Part shown: positions 1 to 7,591 of the stretch, one piece after another
How the letters are laid out: each line of letters opens with the position of its first letter
Position numbering within the stretch: the stretch's first letter is position 1
Source: Micrococcales bacterium
GTDB taxonomy: Bacteria; Actinomycetota; Actinomycetes; Actinomycetales; Cellulomonadaceae
Length of the DNA stretch: 32,153 bases
NCBI GenBank assembly: GCA_009779195.1
Contig: WRET01000037.1
Location: 1 to 32,153, forward strand
Direction of reading: 5' to 3'
Notes under the pieces: model-generated
Seen by the model: the letters and a program-made list of their open reading frames with translations, nothing else
What the model was told of the DNA's origin: nothing
Database searches by the model: none
Program-made: the position numbers and the translations under genes

Positions 1-243
1 GGCAGGCACCCGCAACCCGCCAGCCGGTCCTCCGCCTACCACCCGCCCGGCACGGACTCGCGGGCATCCTTACGTGAGGCACCGGTTTCGGTTCGCGGGC
101 AATTTGACATGAGGCACCACGGGATCCGACAGGCGTGCACCGCTGCTGCTGGTGACCACGGTCAGCACCTCAGGGCACGGCGATGACGCGACTCGCACCG
201 CTGTCCGAAGGCGACTTTCCCGGTACTGGATCGTTGCTTGCGA
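1..243. other. Non-coding left edge
   Basis: I see no convincing gene here. The stretch holds a short direct repeat (TGAGGCACC near 75-83 and 110-118) and a 15-bp string GGCACCGGTTTCGGT (78-92) that recurs at 13609-13623, just upstream of the VbhA-like gene. This may be a relic of mobile DNA shared by the two accessory regions. Confidence 0.3.
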
Positions 244-1041
244 TCACTGAGAGCGGGCCGCGCGGAGAGCGTCCGAGATCCGGTAGGACGTTGCGCATCC
301 GGGGCAGACCACGGTGCTGAACAGGTTCAGCAAGGGTGCGACGAGGCGCCTCCGTTCGCGGCCACCGTACTGGTTGACCAACTGGTACACCCGGGCGTCG
401 GCGGGGTCGAGCGTGGACAGGTCGGCCGGGGTGATCTCGGTGTCTGGAGACAGCGACACCGAACCGTCTGGGGGGATAGTGGCCCACAGGTCAGCACCGC
501 ACGACGGGCATGTCGTCATGCCGTCTTCGCTGGCCAGGAACGTCAGCGCCCATCCCCAGGGCTCAAGACCTTCGAAAGCTGCCAGCGCCTGGATGGTGCA
601 CAGGGCGTGATGGGTCGTGAGCCGGGTCGTCAGCGTACGTTCCGCCGCGTCTCGCAGGACGGCGTTGTCAGCAGAATACGCAGCAAGCTCCTCCCGGCTG
701 AACGTGTCCACGATCCCTCCGGCGATGATCATTGCCTCGACCGGAGCGGCGTCAGTGCATGCCAACGCGGCCAGGACCGGCAGTGCAGCACAGCACGTTG
801 CCGCCATGGCGCCCCCCGGGTCATACAGCTTGCTGTACAACTCGTCCCAAGCTTCCTCGGTCGTGCTAGGACGCCAGCCCTCCGCTCTGACCTGGGTGGT
901 CCTGGCAGGCACTCCCGCGACCTGGGCCAGCAGGTCCAGCAGATTCCCGGCGTCGTCTGCCATCCGACGGTCGGCAGACAGCGTCCGGCGCAGGTTTTCG
1001 ATTGCCACCTCGACCGGCAACGGTCCCTCAGGCTGTTCCAC
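244..1041 (-). CDS. Zinc-ribbon-like hypothetical protein, full-length member of a local family
   Basis: A 265-residue protein that I do not recognise. It carries two separated CxxC knuckles, CPSC at residues 178-181 and CPGC at 246-249, which together could bind one zinc ion as a split ribbon. The middle (about 80-175) is Ala-rich and probably helical. The GTG start is supported by the divergent paralog at 1285-1644: both proteins have exactly 18 residues up to the shared LR of the first helix. The two share residues 1-80 and the last 27 residues (LFSTVxCPxCxxxYRxSDxLRA). The gene faces away from the paralog across a repeat-bearing spacer. Further broken copies lie at 5181-5283 and 13730-13931. 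The function is unknown; the Cys knuckles suggest a metal-, nucleic-acid- or protein-binding role, which is inference. Confidence 0.7.
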   Translation of the reverse strand: MEQPEGPLPVEVAIENLRRTLSADRRMADDAGNLLDLLAQVAGVPARTTQVRAEGWRPSTTEEAWDELYSKLYDPGGAMAATCCAALPVLAALACTDAAPVEAMIIAGGIVDTFSREELAAYSADNAVLRDAAERTLTTRLTTHHALCTIQALAAFEGLEPWGWALTFLASEDGMTTCPSCGADLWATIPPDGSVSLSPDTEITPADLSTLDPADARVYQLVNQYGGRERRRLVAPLLNLFSTVVCPGCATSYRISDALRAARSQ

Positions 1042-1108
1042 GGCACCATCGTCCCACCCGCTCTGTGGCGGGCCGAACGAACAGGCTTGATGCGCCAGGG
1101 CTCCGCTC

Positions 1109-1146
1109 CAAGACAGTGGGGACGGTTCCTATGTCTTGGCTGGTCA
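1109..1146 (+). repeat. Solo REP-like hairpin unit
   Basis: It contains the core TGGGGACGGTTCCTATGTC flanked by CAAGACA and TGTCTTG, which pair as a stem. The same core occurs twice in inverted orientation at 15718-15882. Similar GGGGACGGTTCCTATGTC-type palindromes are, from memory, associated with REP-associated tyrosine transposases in many bacteria; none is encoded in this window. Confidence 0.55.
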
Positions 1147-1153
1147 GCCCAGC

Positions 1154-1220
1154 CTAACCCGCAGATCCTCTAGTCCCCAACCCGCAGATCTAGCGCTCGA
1201 TCCGCAGATCCCTTCCTTCG
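1154..1220 (+). repeat. Degenerate 23-bp tandem repeat, about 3 units
   Basis: Units begin near 1154, 1177 and 1200 and share the core AACCCGCAGATC. The same 23-bp unit occurs three times at 4906-4974. This array lies between the divergent zinc-ribbon paralogs, so it could be an operator for one or both. Confidence 0.6.
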
Positions 1221-1284
1221 TCGTCGGGCGCGGTGGCATTGCGAGCAGGCCCGGGAGAGATGACTGAGGGAGTACGATCCGACG

Positions 1285-1644
1285 ATGGCGCACCCCAACC
1301 CGTCATCGGCGGTCCAGGCAGCGATTATGGACCTGCGGCATGTCGTGGCAGACGGCGGCATGACGACGGCCAGCGGATCGTCCAGCCTCTTGTTCAACCT
1401 GCTCGCCCAACTGACGGGAGGACCGGTGGTCGACCGGTCGGACTACGAGTTCGTCCGGCTCCACCGAGACGACAACCACACCGACAGTGCGTGGGGCGAG
1501 CTGTACAACCAGTTGTGCCACCAGGGATCGGTGCTGGCCTGCCAGTACGGCCTGCCCGTGGCGGACCTGACACACCTGTTCAGCACCGTGACGTGCCCAT
1601 CCTGCGAAACGCCATACCGACTCTCCGACAGCCTTCGTGCGTAG
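1285..1644 (+). CDS. Short zinc-knuckle paralog of the 244-1041 protein (internally deleted)
   Basis: A 119-residue protein. Residues 1-80 match residues 1-80 of the divergent neighbour, and residues 92-119 match its C-terminus, including the CPSC knuckle at 104-107. About 150 residues, including the first CxxC pair, are missing. It therefore looks like an in-frame deletion derivative that keeps one half of the split ribbon; such a protein might dimerise to complete a zinc site or act as a partner or antagonist of the long form (inference). The ATG has a loosely placed GAGGGAG upstream. It converges on the AbiEii-like gene with 9 bp between stops. A decayed copy of this short form lies at 13730-13931. 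Confidence 0.6.
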   Translation: MAHPNPSSAVQAAIMDLRHVVADGGMTTASGSSSLLFNLLAQLTGGPVVDRSDYEFVRLHRDDNHTDSAWGELYNQLCHQGSVLACQYGLPVADLTHLFSTVTCPSCETPYRLSDSLRA

Positions 1645-1653
1645 CGCCACCGT

Positions 1654-2289
1654 TCATCTACCGGCAGCGCGGAGCCTCGTCACCAAGCTTGCCACCTGGG
1701 ATTCGTCTAGACCGTATGCGGCGTATTCCTCGGGTTCGGCGGTGTCGGCAGCATCGAGCAGCTCGACCATGCCACGGGGACCAGCCTCTGGTCGGATACT
1801 GGCGAGGACTTCTTGCAGGGCGCCGACGTCCCAGCGGCCTGTGGCCAGGATGGCGTCGATGTCAAGGTAGTCGCGGGCGGCCTGCCTGTCCGACAGCGCA
1901 CGGACCTTCCCCACGACGACATCGGCGATGTCCAGGACCGGGCCGATACCTGCGATGGCCACCGGGGCGTGCTGGCGGTAGTCGTAGCCAAGGTCCACCG
2001 CAACAGCCTCGTCGGTGGCCAGGTCGTAGACCCGCAGCGCCCGGAACCACGAATCGCTGCGCACGACATCCACCCCGAGACCGGTACCTTCCAGCGCTGC
2101 GACCACAGCCGACTCGGCCGCGTCGAAGACGTCCGCATCCATGGTGGCGGTATAGGTATCGAGGTCGGTCGAGAGCCGGTCAATGATCCCGTGCACCTGA
2201 AGCGCGTACCCACCTCCCAGCGCAAACCCCAGAGGCTCCACCGCTACCAGCACGACCTGCGAGACTCGCAGGTGGAACCCCGACAGCAC
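1654..2289 (-). CDS. AbiEii-like nucleotidyltransferase (candidate type IV toxin)
   Basis: A 211-residue protein with the hallmarks of the AbiEii/DUF1814 nucleotidyltransferase family: a GGGYAL motif at residues 25-30, a metal-binding pair D42 and D44 in RLSTDLD, a further acidic residue D99 in VDLGYDY, and the family's C-terminal K128...R135...RDYLDI pattern around 139-144. AbiEii proteins transfer nucleotides to target RNA and cause growth arrest during phage infection, paired with an AbiEi antitoxin. The GTG start directly follows the stop of the upstream small gene, so the two are coupled. No standard winged-helix AbiEi is encoded next to it. It could also be a non-toxic nucleotidyltransferase of the same fold. 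Confidence 0.7.
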   Translation of the reverse strand: MLSGFHLRVSQVVLVAVEPLGFALGGGYALQVHGIIDRLSTDLDTYTATMDADVFDAAESAVVAALEGTGLGVDVVRSDSWFRALRVYDLATDEAVAVDLGYDYRQHAPVAIAGIGPVLDIADVVVGKVRALSDRQAARDYLDIDAILATGRWDVGALQEVLASIRPEAGPRGMVELLDAADTAEPEEYAAYGLDESQVASLVTRLRAAGR

Positions 2290-2628
2290 TTACCCGGCCA
2301 GTTCGGGGTGGACGGACTCCCAGGCGACGCGGACCCGCGGTGGCAGGCGCAGGCGGCGCCACAGACGGACCAGGGTGGTCTTGTCCACGTAGGTCTGGAC
2401 GTCGTCTTCGGACAGGGCCTCGCTCAGGACGGTCTCGTAGAGCCGACGCACCCGCGGTTCGCACGACAGGTCGTAGGTGTTGGCCGGGGTCCAGTCCAGG
2501 ACCAGCGGCAACGTGACCACGCCCTGGGTCGGGCCGCTCAGGTCGTCGAGCCGGTCAACCACGAACGTCGGACGTGAGTTGTCCAACGTCGCAACACGAC
2601 CAGGTTCGACCGGTAGGTACGTCTTCAC
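2290..2628 (-). CDS. Small hypothetical partner of the AbiEii-like gene
   Basis: A 112-residue protein encoded immediately before the nucleotidyltransferase; its TAA stop abuts the GTG of the next gene, which argues for one operon and coupled translation. I chose the GTG at 2628 because GGAGG lies 5 bp upstream, while the longer frame has no ribosome-binding site. The C-terminal half (YDL....RRLYETVL.EA then LVRLWRRLRLPPRVRVAWE) resembles, from memory, small hypothetical proteins that precede nucleotidyltransferase genes in actinobacteria. It lacks the length and winged helix expected of AbiEi. An antitoxin or adaptor role is inferred from position only. Confidence 0.6.
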   Translation of the reverse strand: MKTYLPVEPGRVATLDNSRPTFVVDRLDDLSGPTQGVVTLPLVLDWTPANTYDLSCEPRVRRLYETVLSEALSEDDVQTYVDKTTLVRLWRRLRLPPRVRVAWESVHPELAG

Positions 2629-2769
2629 CGCCACCTCCGTGTGCGAGCCCCCAGCGCGTCCATGCAGTTCATGGTACGCCGACACCTCCCCACCCTCGCG
2701 CTCTCCGCCACAACGACCTTGACCCAGCTTCTTCGGCGATGGCTGTGAGCCTGGCGACGGCGTCTGGCG

Positions 2770-3560
2770 TCAGTCCAGACCGGACCTGTCGGCGATGGCC
2801 GTGAGTCTGGAGATTCCTTTGAGCACCCGGGTGCGGGTCTTCGCGGCCTTGACCCAGCCTGGGAGACCGGCGTACCAGGCAGCGGGTTCCAAGCCACAAC
2901 ACTCACCGCGTCCTGCTGGTGGTTCGTCGCGCACAGTCGCGGCGACGTAGCAGCGCAGCTGGTCCAGGTGGCGCCGGTTGGACGCCCACAGCGTCCCCAG
3001 GGTGCTCACCTCGGTCTTGAGCAGCAGGGGGCGATGGTGTCGCGCGTCGTCTGGCCGGTCGCGCCAGCCGCAGCCGGTGCAGGTGAACGGTGGCGGCTCG
3101 TCGCAGCAGGACCGACAACGGTGTTCCACACCTGGGTGCCCGCAGTGGCACACGACCCACCACTGCGGGCCGAAGTCCACCCTGGTGTCGGGGGTGAACC
3201 GTCGACCACCTGTGCTGGCGGTGCGAGGTCTGCGCGCAAGCCAGCGAGGTCCACGATGGCGTCCAGGTCGGCGCCGCGAGCCGCAGCCATGCCTCTGGCC
3301 TCGGCGAGCCAGCCCTGCGCAGTGCCAGGCCCGTACCCAGCGAGTCGAAGGCGTGCCCGCGCCACGACGAGGGCCTCGTGCACAGCAGGTTCCAGGCCGA
3401 CGTCAGGAAGGCGGGACACCGTCACCCATACCTGCTGGGCGAACCCGGCGTCGATCGCGGTCTGCACGCGCGCATCCAGGTCCCGCGGCGCCAAGGCGAG
3501 CAGATCTTCGGAGCGCATCGTCCACAACCGAAGTGCACTGGAGGCGACAGGGGCAGACAT
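2770..3560 (-). pseudogene. Cys-rich hypothetical protein, split by a frameshift
   Basis: The 5' part (3560 to about 3190) reads as an alpha-helical, Ala-rich domain starting MSAPVASS. The 3' part (about 3190 to 2770) continues in another frame with a zinc-finger-like cluster (CHCG...CRSCC...CTGCGW) and ends LTAIADRSGLD. Adding one base in the five-G run at 3190-3194 (plus strand) joins the halves smoothly as ...DGSPPDTRVDFGPQWW..., giving about 263 residues. Alternatively these are two overlapping genes, with a GTG near 3180 starting the second, but no good ribosome-binding site precedes it. A duplicated tail in a third frame (LTAIAEEAG, about 2732-2757) follows the stop, and another copy of the tail lies at 5120-5181. 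I do not recognise the family. Confidence 0.5.
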
Positions 3561-3618
3561 GCGGCCAGGGTAGCGGCGGCACCGTCTGGGAACGCAGGGT
3601 TTTCTCGATCCTCACTAA

Positions 3619-4872
3619 TTAGGGGCCAAGGGTTGCGACCGGAAGGCAGCAGACACCATCAGGGCGCCGGTACGCGGCAGAACGGGTCGTGACAACACCA
3701 AGGAAAGCAGGCTGTCCCGTTTTGGTGAGGTCGACCTTGTCGATGAACCTCAACAAAGAGGCTGCCGCCTGGTCCACGTGGTCCGGGTTCATCTTGACCT
3801 CCAGGGCGGCCCACCGGCCGTCGCCCAGCGTCACGATGATGTCGACCTCGTGGCCGTTGTTGTCACGCCAGTGCGCGAGCCTGCCCTCGAGTCGCTGGGT
3901 GTACACACGCAGGTCACGCACGACCAGTGCCTCGAAGTGGAACCCGGCGGCGTTGAGGTCTCGTAGCAGCTGGTCTGGGCCGGTGGACAGGGCTCCAACA
4001 CCGAGCGACGGGTCAGCGAGAAAGCGGGTGGCAGATGTGCGCAGCGGTGTGGTCGAACGCATGTGAGGTGCCCAGGCTGGCACGTCATCGACGACCATGA
4101 GACGCGCGAGCGCTTCGTGATAGGCACCGGCGGTCTCCCGGTCGATGGGTCCATCGCGACCACCCACGTCTGCCGCGAGTGCCTTGAGCGTGGTGTCCGT
4201 GCCGACCGAACGACCCAGTGCGACCAGGAGGCGCCGGAGCCGGTCAGGCAGGCGACGGCCATCGAGGCGCTGGACATCGGCGACGATCGTGGCCAGATAG
4301 TCGCGTACCCACCTCTGGGCCGTGGTGACGTCGGCGTCCAGAAGCCCCGGCCAGCCCCCGACGACGATCCGTTCCATGAGCTGCGGGACGGTCAGCCCTG
4401 GGTCTTTGGTGGGCGGTAAGTCGCCGTCGAACAGCGCGCTCAAGGAGACCTCACCGGTGGAGTGTCCCGTCTCGAACAGGCTCATGGGCCGCATCCGCAT
4501 GAAAGACATCCGACCTGCGCCTGTGTGGCGCGCGACGTCGTCGCGGGGTGTCGCAGACCCGGTGAGGACGAACTGGCCATGCAGCGGGGACCGGTCGTCG
4601 ACCTCGCGCCGCACGAGGTTCCACACCTTGGGAGCAAGCTGCCACTCGTCGAACAAGATCGGCGTCGGCGCGTCGAACAACACCTCCGGCGCCGCCGACA
4701 CCAACGCCTGTGCACCCTCGTCCACGTCGAAGCGGTAGTCGGTGCGAGCGACCTGCTCTGCGGTCACCGTCTTGCCACAGGCTCGCGGGCCCTCGATGAC
4801 CACCGCCCCCGCAGCAGACATGCGCTCCGCGAGCTCGGTATCGACGATCCGACGGCGATACGCAGCCACCAT
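3619..4872 (-). CDS. AAA ATPase with C-terminal DUF4143 nuclease-like domain
   Basis: A 417-residue protein of the AAA_14/DUF4143 family, seen widely in bacteria and archaea and often in accessory DNA. The N-terminal ATPase has a Walker A GPRACGKT (residues 28-35), a Walker B ending ILFDEWQ with D75/E76, and a sensor-like VLTGSATPR at 102-110. The C-terminus shows a PD-(D/E)xK-like arrangement: FEALVVRDLR (E315), HEVDIIV (D344) and ALEVK (E358, K360). The ATG start is supported by AGGAGG 6-12 bp upstream. Three 23-bp repeats lie just upstream of the ribosome-binding site, suggesting regulation through them. The cellular role of the family is not established; a defence or DNA-handling role is possible. 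Confidence 0.85.
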   Translation of the reverse strand: MVAAYRRRIVDTELAERMSAAGAVVIEGPRACGKTVTAEQVARTDYRFDVDEGAQALVSAAPEVLFDAPTPILFDEWQLAPKVWNLVRREVDDRSPLHGQFVLTGSATPRDDVARHTGAGRMSFMRMRPMSLFETGHSTGEVSLSALFDGDLPPTKDPGLTVPQLMERIVVGGWPGLLDADVTTAQRWVRDYLATIVADVQRLDGRRLPDRLRRLLVALGRSVGTDTTLKALAADVGGRDGPIDRETAGAYHEALARLMVVDDVPAWAPHMRSTTPLRTSATRFLADPSLGVGALSTGPDQLLRDLNAAGFHFEALVVRDLRVYTQRLEGRLAHWRDNNGHEVDIIVTLGDGRWAALEVKMNPDHVDQAAASLLRFIDKVDLTKTGQPAFLGVVTTRSAAYRRPDGVCCLPVATLGP

Positions 4873-4905
4873 GACCCTCCTCCTGTTTTCCCTGGCCAGA
4901 TGGGT

Positions 4906-4974
4906 CTAACCCGCAGATCCTATACTCTCTAACCCGCAGATTCTATACCCTCTAACCCGCAGATCCTATCCTCC
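4906..4974 (+). repeat. 23-bp tandem repeat, three near-identical units
   Basis: Units at 4906-4928, 4929-4951 and 4952-4974 share CTAACCCGCAGATCCTATA with one or two changes each. They lie in the presumed promoter region of the ATPase at 3619-4872. Related units occur at 1154-1220, and one inverted core lies at 9534-9546. Confidence 0.85.
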
Positions 4975-5308
4975 GGCGTCAGGCGCATGCACCTGCTCAA
5001 CGACATGGGATGGCGGTCCAGCAGCATGGCCTGCCGGAACGATCTCGGTGTTCATTGGGTCCCTCCACGATCGAAGTCGTGGACCCACCCTGCCACCGAC
5101 CACTGACATCCCTGGTCGTCGATCAGCCCAAGCCCGACTCGTCAGCGGTCGTGGTGAGCCTGCCGACGGCCTTGAGGACCCGGTGTCGCTGTCTCCAGAC
5201 ACCGAGAGCACTCCTGCCGACCCGTCCACGCTCGACCCGGCCGACGCCCGGGTGCACCAGGTGGTCAACCAGCATGGTGGCCGATGTCCAGCCTTTCCCG
5301 CGCCCCAG
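4975..5308. other. Gene-free stretch with decayed gene fragments
   Basis: No intact gene is visible. At 5056-5087 an imperfect hairpin (TGGGTCC...GGACCCA with CCACGA/TCGTGG inside) could be a terminator or operator. At 5120-5181 (minus strand) the translation VLKAVGRLTTTADESGLG matches the C-terminus of the Cys-rich gene at 2770-3560. Directly beside it is a fragment of the zinc-ribbon gene on the plus strand. Confidence 0.5.
5181..5283 (+). pseudogene. Fragment of the zinc-ribbon gene family
   Basis: The plus-strand translation VSLSPDTESTPADPSTLDPADARVHQVVNQHGG matches residues 194-226 of the 244-1041 protein at most positions. Both ends are abrupt, with no start or stop context, so it is a relic. 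Its left edge touches a fragment of a different local gene in opposite orientation, which indicates past rearrangement. Confidence 0.75.
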
Positions 5309-5379
5309 GATTGTTCGACAGTTCTTTGATCTGTTCGACAGCATAACTGTCGAACAGATCAAATAACTGTCGAACAATC
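5309..5379. repeat. 71-bp near-perfect palindrome with nested half-sites
   Basis: Two 33-bp arms (5309-5341 and 5347-5379) are reverse complements with one mismatch, around the loop CATAA. Each arm contains GTTCGACAG twice, so there are four half-sites in all. It is AT-richer than its surroundings. It sits downstream of the permease at 5452-6750 and may work as its terminator, but the absence of a T-run and the repeated half-sites also fit a protein-binding or recombination site. Confidence 0.85.
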
Positions 5380-5451
5380 CCAGGCCCACATACCGTTTGG
5401 GTTACCAAAGCCGACGGGCTCGACCCTGTAAGACCCTTGTGGGGTTGCTGG

Positions 5452-6750
5452 TCACTCGTAACGCAGGGAGGCGATGGGGTCTTGTTTGGCGGCACGCAGG
5501 GCGGGCATGGTGCCGGCGAGGAAGGCCAGGGCCATGACCCCGAGGACGACTAGCGCGACCGTCAGGGGGTTGAAAGCGACGATGGACAGGCCAGGCATCG
5601 CCGACAGGACAGAATTGGCCAGGGCTGCTGAGGCGGCCTTGCCGACGACGACAGCTGCCGCGACACCCAGAGCGCTGCCCAGCAGTCCGATCACCACAGC
5701 TTCGACGGAGAACAGGGCGAACACCCGGGCGCTGGACAGGCCCATGGCTTTCATGAGACCCACCTCACGGGTTCGTTCCTGGACGGCCATGTACAGGGTG
5801 TTGACGATGCCGATCGACGCGGCGAGCAAGGCGATGACGGCGAACCCGGACAGGACCATCACGATGACGTCGATGACCGACGTCATCGTGCCGAGCTGGT
5901 CGGCCAGGGTCGTGGCGGTGAAACCGGCGTCTGACAGGCGTTTTTGCAGGGCAGTGGTTGCCGCGTCACCAGCGTTGGCGTCAAACCACACCGAGGCGCT
6001 GGCGAACAGGTCCGCCGTGCCGGGAGCGGCGCCTACGGACTGCAGGTCGAACAGCGTGTTGAGCAGAACGTCGTTGGGGATCGCCCCGGCCACCGACACG
6101 ATCCCCGGTGCGGCGACACCCACGATGGTGGCCGTCGTCGTGGTCTGGGCACCGGTGACGTTGGTCACCGCGAGAGTGACCTCACGTCCGACAGCGGCGT
6201 CCGCGGTCGTGAACCCGAGAGGTTCGAGGTACGGCTCGGGCAGGACGATCTGTGCCTCGTGCGCCTCCAGGTCGATCTGGGAACCGGCGGCGAGCTCGGC
6301 GCGCATCCCTGGCGCGAACTGCGACAGCGAGAGCTGGTATTTCTTGCCGTTGCCGTGCTGGACATAGTCGAGCGACACGTTCTTGACGGGGGCCACACGG
6401 ATGACACCTTCGACACCTGCGATCGTGTCGATATCGTCGGAGGTCAATCCGACGACGGGCCCCGGCCCTCCGTGGGGGCCACCTTCTCCGGCCGCCAGCT
6501 GGTTCGGGTCGTATTCTGCTGGGCCAGTGTCGAACCCGGCCCTCTCGGAAGTTTTCGTCACGGTCATGACGTCATCGACGCCGATACCAGCGACCGTGTC
6601 GGAGATGTAGTTGTTGATACCTGTCCCGATCCCGTTGGTCAGGGACAGCGTGAACGCTCCGATGATGATCGCGAGCACGGTCAGGCTCGTGCGGAGCTTG
6701 GCACGGAAAGCGTTGCCGAACGCGGTACGGACGATGTCGACGGGTTTCAC
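5452..6750 (-). CDS. ABC transporter permease, FtsX/MacB type
   Basis: A 432-residue inner-membrane protein. One N-terminal membrane helix (LTVLAIIIGAFTLSL) is followed by a large extracytoplasmic domain of about 240 residues, then three C-terminal helices with the conserved linker VQERTREVGLMKAMG, and a typical tail ending DPIASLRYE. This is the architecture of MacB/FtsX-type permeases, which do not form a classic import channel and usually move lipids, peptides or antibiotics outward through mechanotransmission. I chose the GTG at 6750 because it overlaps the ATPase stop by 4 bp (GTGA) and has CAGGTGG upstream. The substrate cannot be told; control by the divergent two-component system fits antibiotic or envelope stress export. 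Confidence 0.9.
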   Translation of the reverse strand: MKPVDIVRTAFGNAFRAKLRTSLTVLAIIIGAFTLSLTNGIGTGINNYISDTVAGIGVDDVMTVTKTSERAGFDTGPAEYDPNQLAAGEGGPHGGPGPVVGLTSDDIDTIAGVEGVIRVAPVKNVSLDYVQHGNGKKYQLSLSQFAPGMRAELAAGSQIDLEAHEAQIVLPEPYLEPLGFTTADAAVGREVTLAVTNVTGAQTTTTATIVGVAAPGIVSVAGAIPNDVLLNTLFDLQSVGAAPGTADLFASASVWFDANAGDAATTALQKRLSDAGFTATTLADQLGTMTSVIDVIVMVLSGFAVIALLAASIGIVNTLYMAVQERTREVGLMKAMGLSSARVFALFSVEAVVIGLLGSALGVAAAVVVGKAASAALANSVLSAMPGLSIVAFNPLTVALVVLGVMALAFLAGTMPALRAAKQDPIASLRYE

Positions 6751-7439
6751 GCGGCCACCTGCTCTCCGGTCCACAGCAGACCGTCACGGATGACGATGCG
6801 CCGGTCGCAGCGTGCCGCGACGTCTTCGTCGTGGGTGACCACCACCAGCGTGATGCCCTGCTCACGGTTGAGGTCGAACAAGATGTTCTCGACGGTCGCC
6901 CCGGTCGCCGAGTCCAGGTTCCCCGTCGGTTCGTCGGCGAAGATGACACGCGGCTGGTTGATGAGGGCCCGGCAGATCACCACACGTTGCATCTGCCCGC
7001 CTGACAGGTCCTTGGCCTTGTTGTGCGCCTTGTCCTCCAGCCCTAGCTGTGCCAGCGCCGCCATCGCCTGGGTGTTGCGCGTGCGTGCGCTCTGGCCGGC
7101 GATCATCAGCGGCAGCGTGACATTGTCCAGCACGCTGGCCGACGCGTTGAGGAAGAACTGCTGGAACACGAACCCGAACGCCTGGTTACGCGTCCGGTTC
7201 AGCTCTTTGCGGCTCAGAGCGGCAGTGTCAGCGCCGTCGAGCGTGATCGTCCCGGACGTCGGCCGGTCCAGCAGCGCGAGCAGGTGCATGAGGGTCGATT
7301 TCCCCGACCCAGATTTGCCGACGATAGCCAACGACTCGCCCTCGGCGATATCCAGGCTCACACCCCGCAGCGCCTCGCACGCCGTGGCGCCGGACCCGTA
7401 GGTCTTGTGCAGGTTCTCCACACCGATCAGTGGTGTCAC
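6747..7439 (-). CDS. ABC transporter ATP-binding protein, MacB/LolD type
   Basis: A 230-residue ATPase partner of the following permease. Visible motifs are Walker A GKSGSGKS (41-48), Q-loop FQQF (92-95), signature LSGGQMQR (145-152), Walker B VIFADEPTGNLDS (165-177) and the switch His in VTHD (about 203). The EPTGNLDS string is typical of the MacB/LolD subfamily. A longer reading from GTG 7466 is open, but the GTG at 7439 is preceded by GGAAGGA at a good distance, so I prefer it. The gene is first in the operon and diverges from the kinase at 7592. Confidence 0.92.
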   Translation of the reverse strand: MTPLIGVENLHKTYGSGATACEALRGVSLDIAEGESLAIVGKSGSGKSTLMHLLALLDRPTSGTITLDGADTAALSRKELNRTRNQAFGFVFQQFFLNASASVLDNVTLPLMIAGQSARTRNTQAMAALAQLGLEDKAHNKAKDLSGGQMQRVVICRALINQPRVIFADEPTGNLDSATGATVENILFDLNREQGITLVVVTHDEDVAARCDRRIVIRDGLLWTGEQVAA

Positions 7440-7469
7440 GTCATCGTCCTTCCAGTCAGTGCTCACAGT

Positions 7470-7512
7470 GTGACCAGACCGACTGCCTGCGAGATCCCCT
7501 GCCAGTGGTCAC
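7470..7512. promoter_or_regulatory. Spaced inverted repeat between divergent transporter and two-component operons
   Basis: GTGACCA (7470-7476) and TGGTCAC (7506-7512) are exact reverse complements in the divergent spacer. They could be half-sites for the NarL-type regulator encoded at 8845-9507. The evidence is limited to the repeat and its position. Confidence 0.3.
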
Positions 7513-7591
7513 CTGGATACTGCGGAAAGAGTACGACGCCTACGCCCCCGGCAGGACGCGCGCGTGCCCCCACGTGCGACATGCTGGACCA

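Noticed and set aside
238..1173. A 311-residue plus-strand frame over the zinc-ribbon gene
   Set aside because: The minus-strand frame has a paralog conserved at protein level at 1285-1644; the plus frame is Arg/Gln-rich noise.
4906..4974. CRISPR array
   Set aside because: The 23-bp units are directly adjacent with no spacers, only three exist, and no cas genes are present.
5309..5379. LexA/SOS box within the palindrome
   Set aside because: GAAC and GTTC elements occur, but not at the 4-bp spacing of the actinobacterial SOS box.
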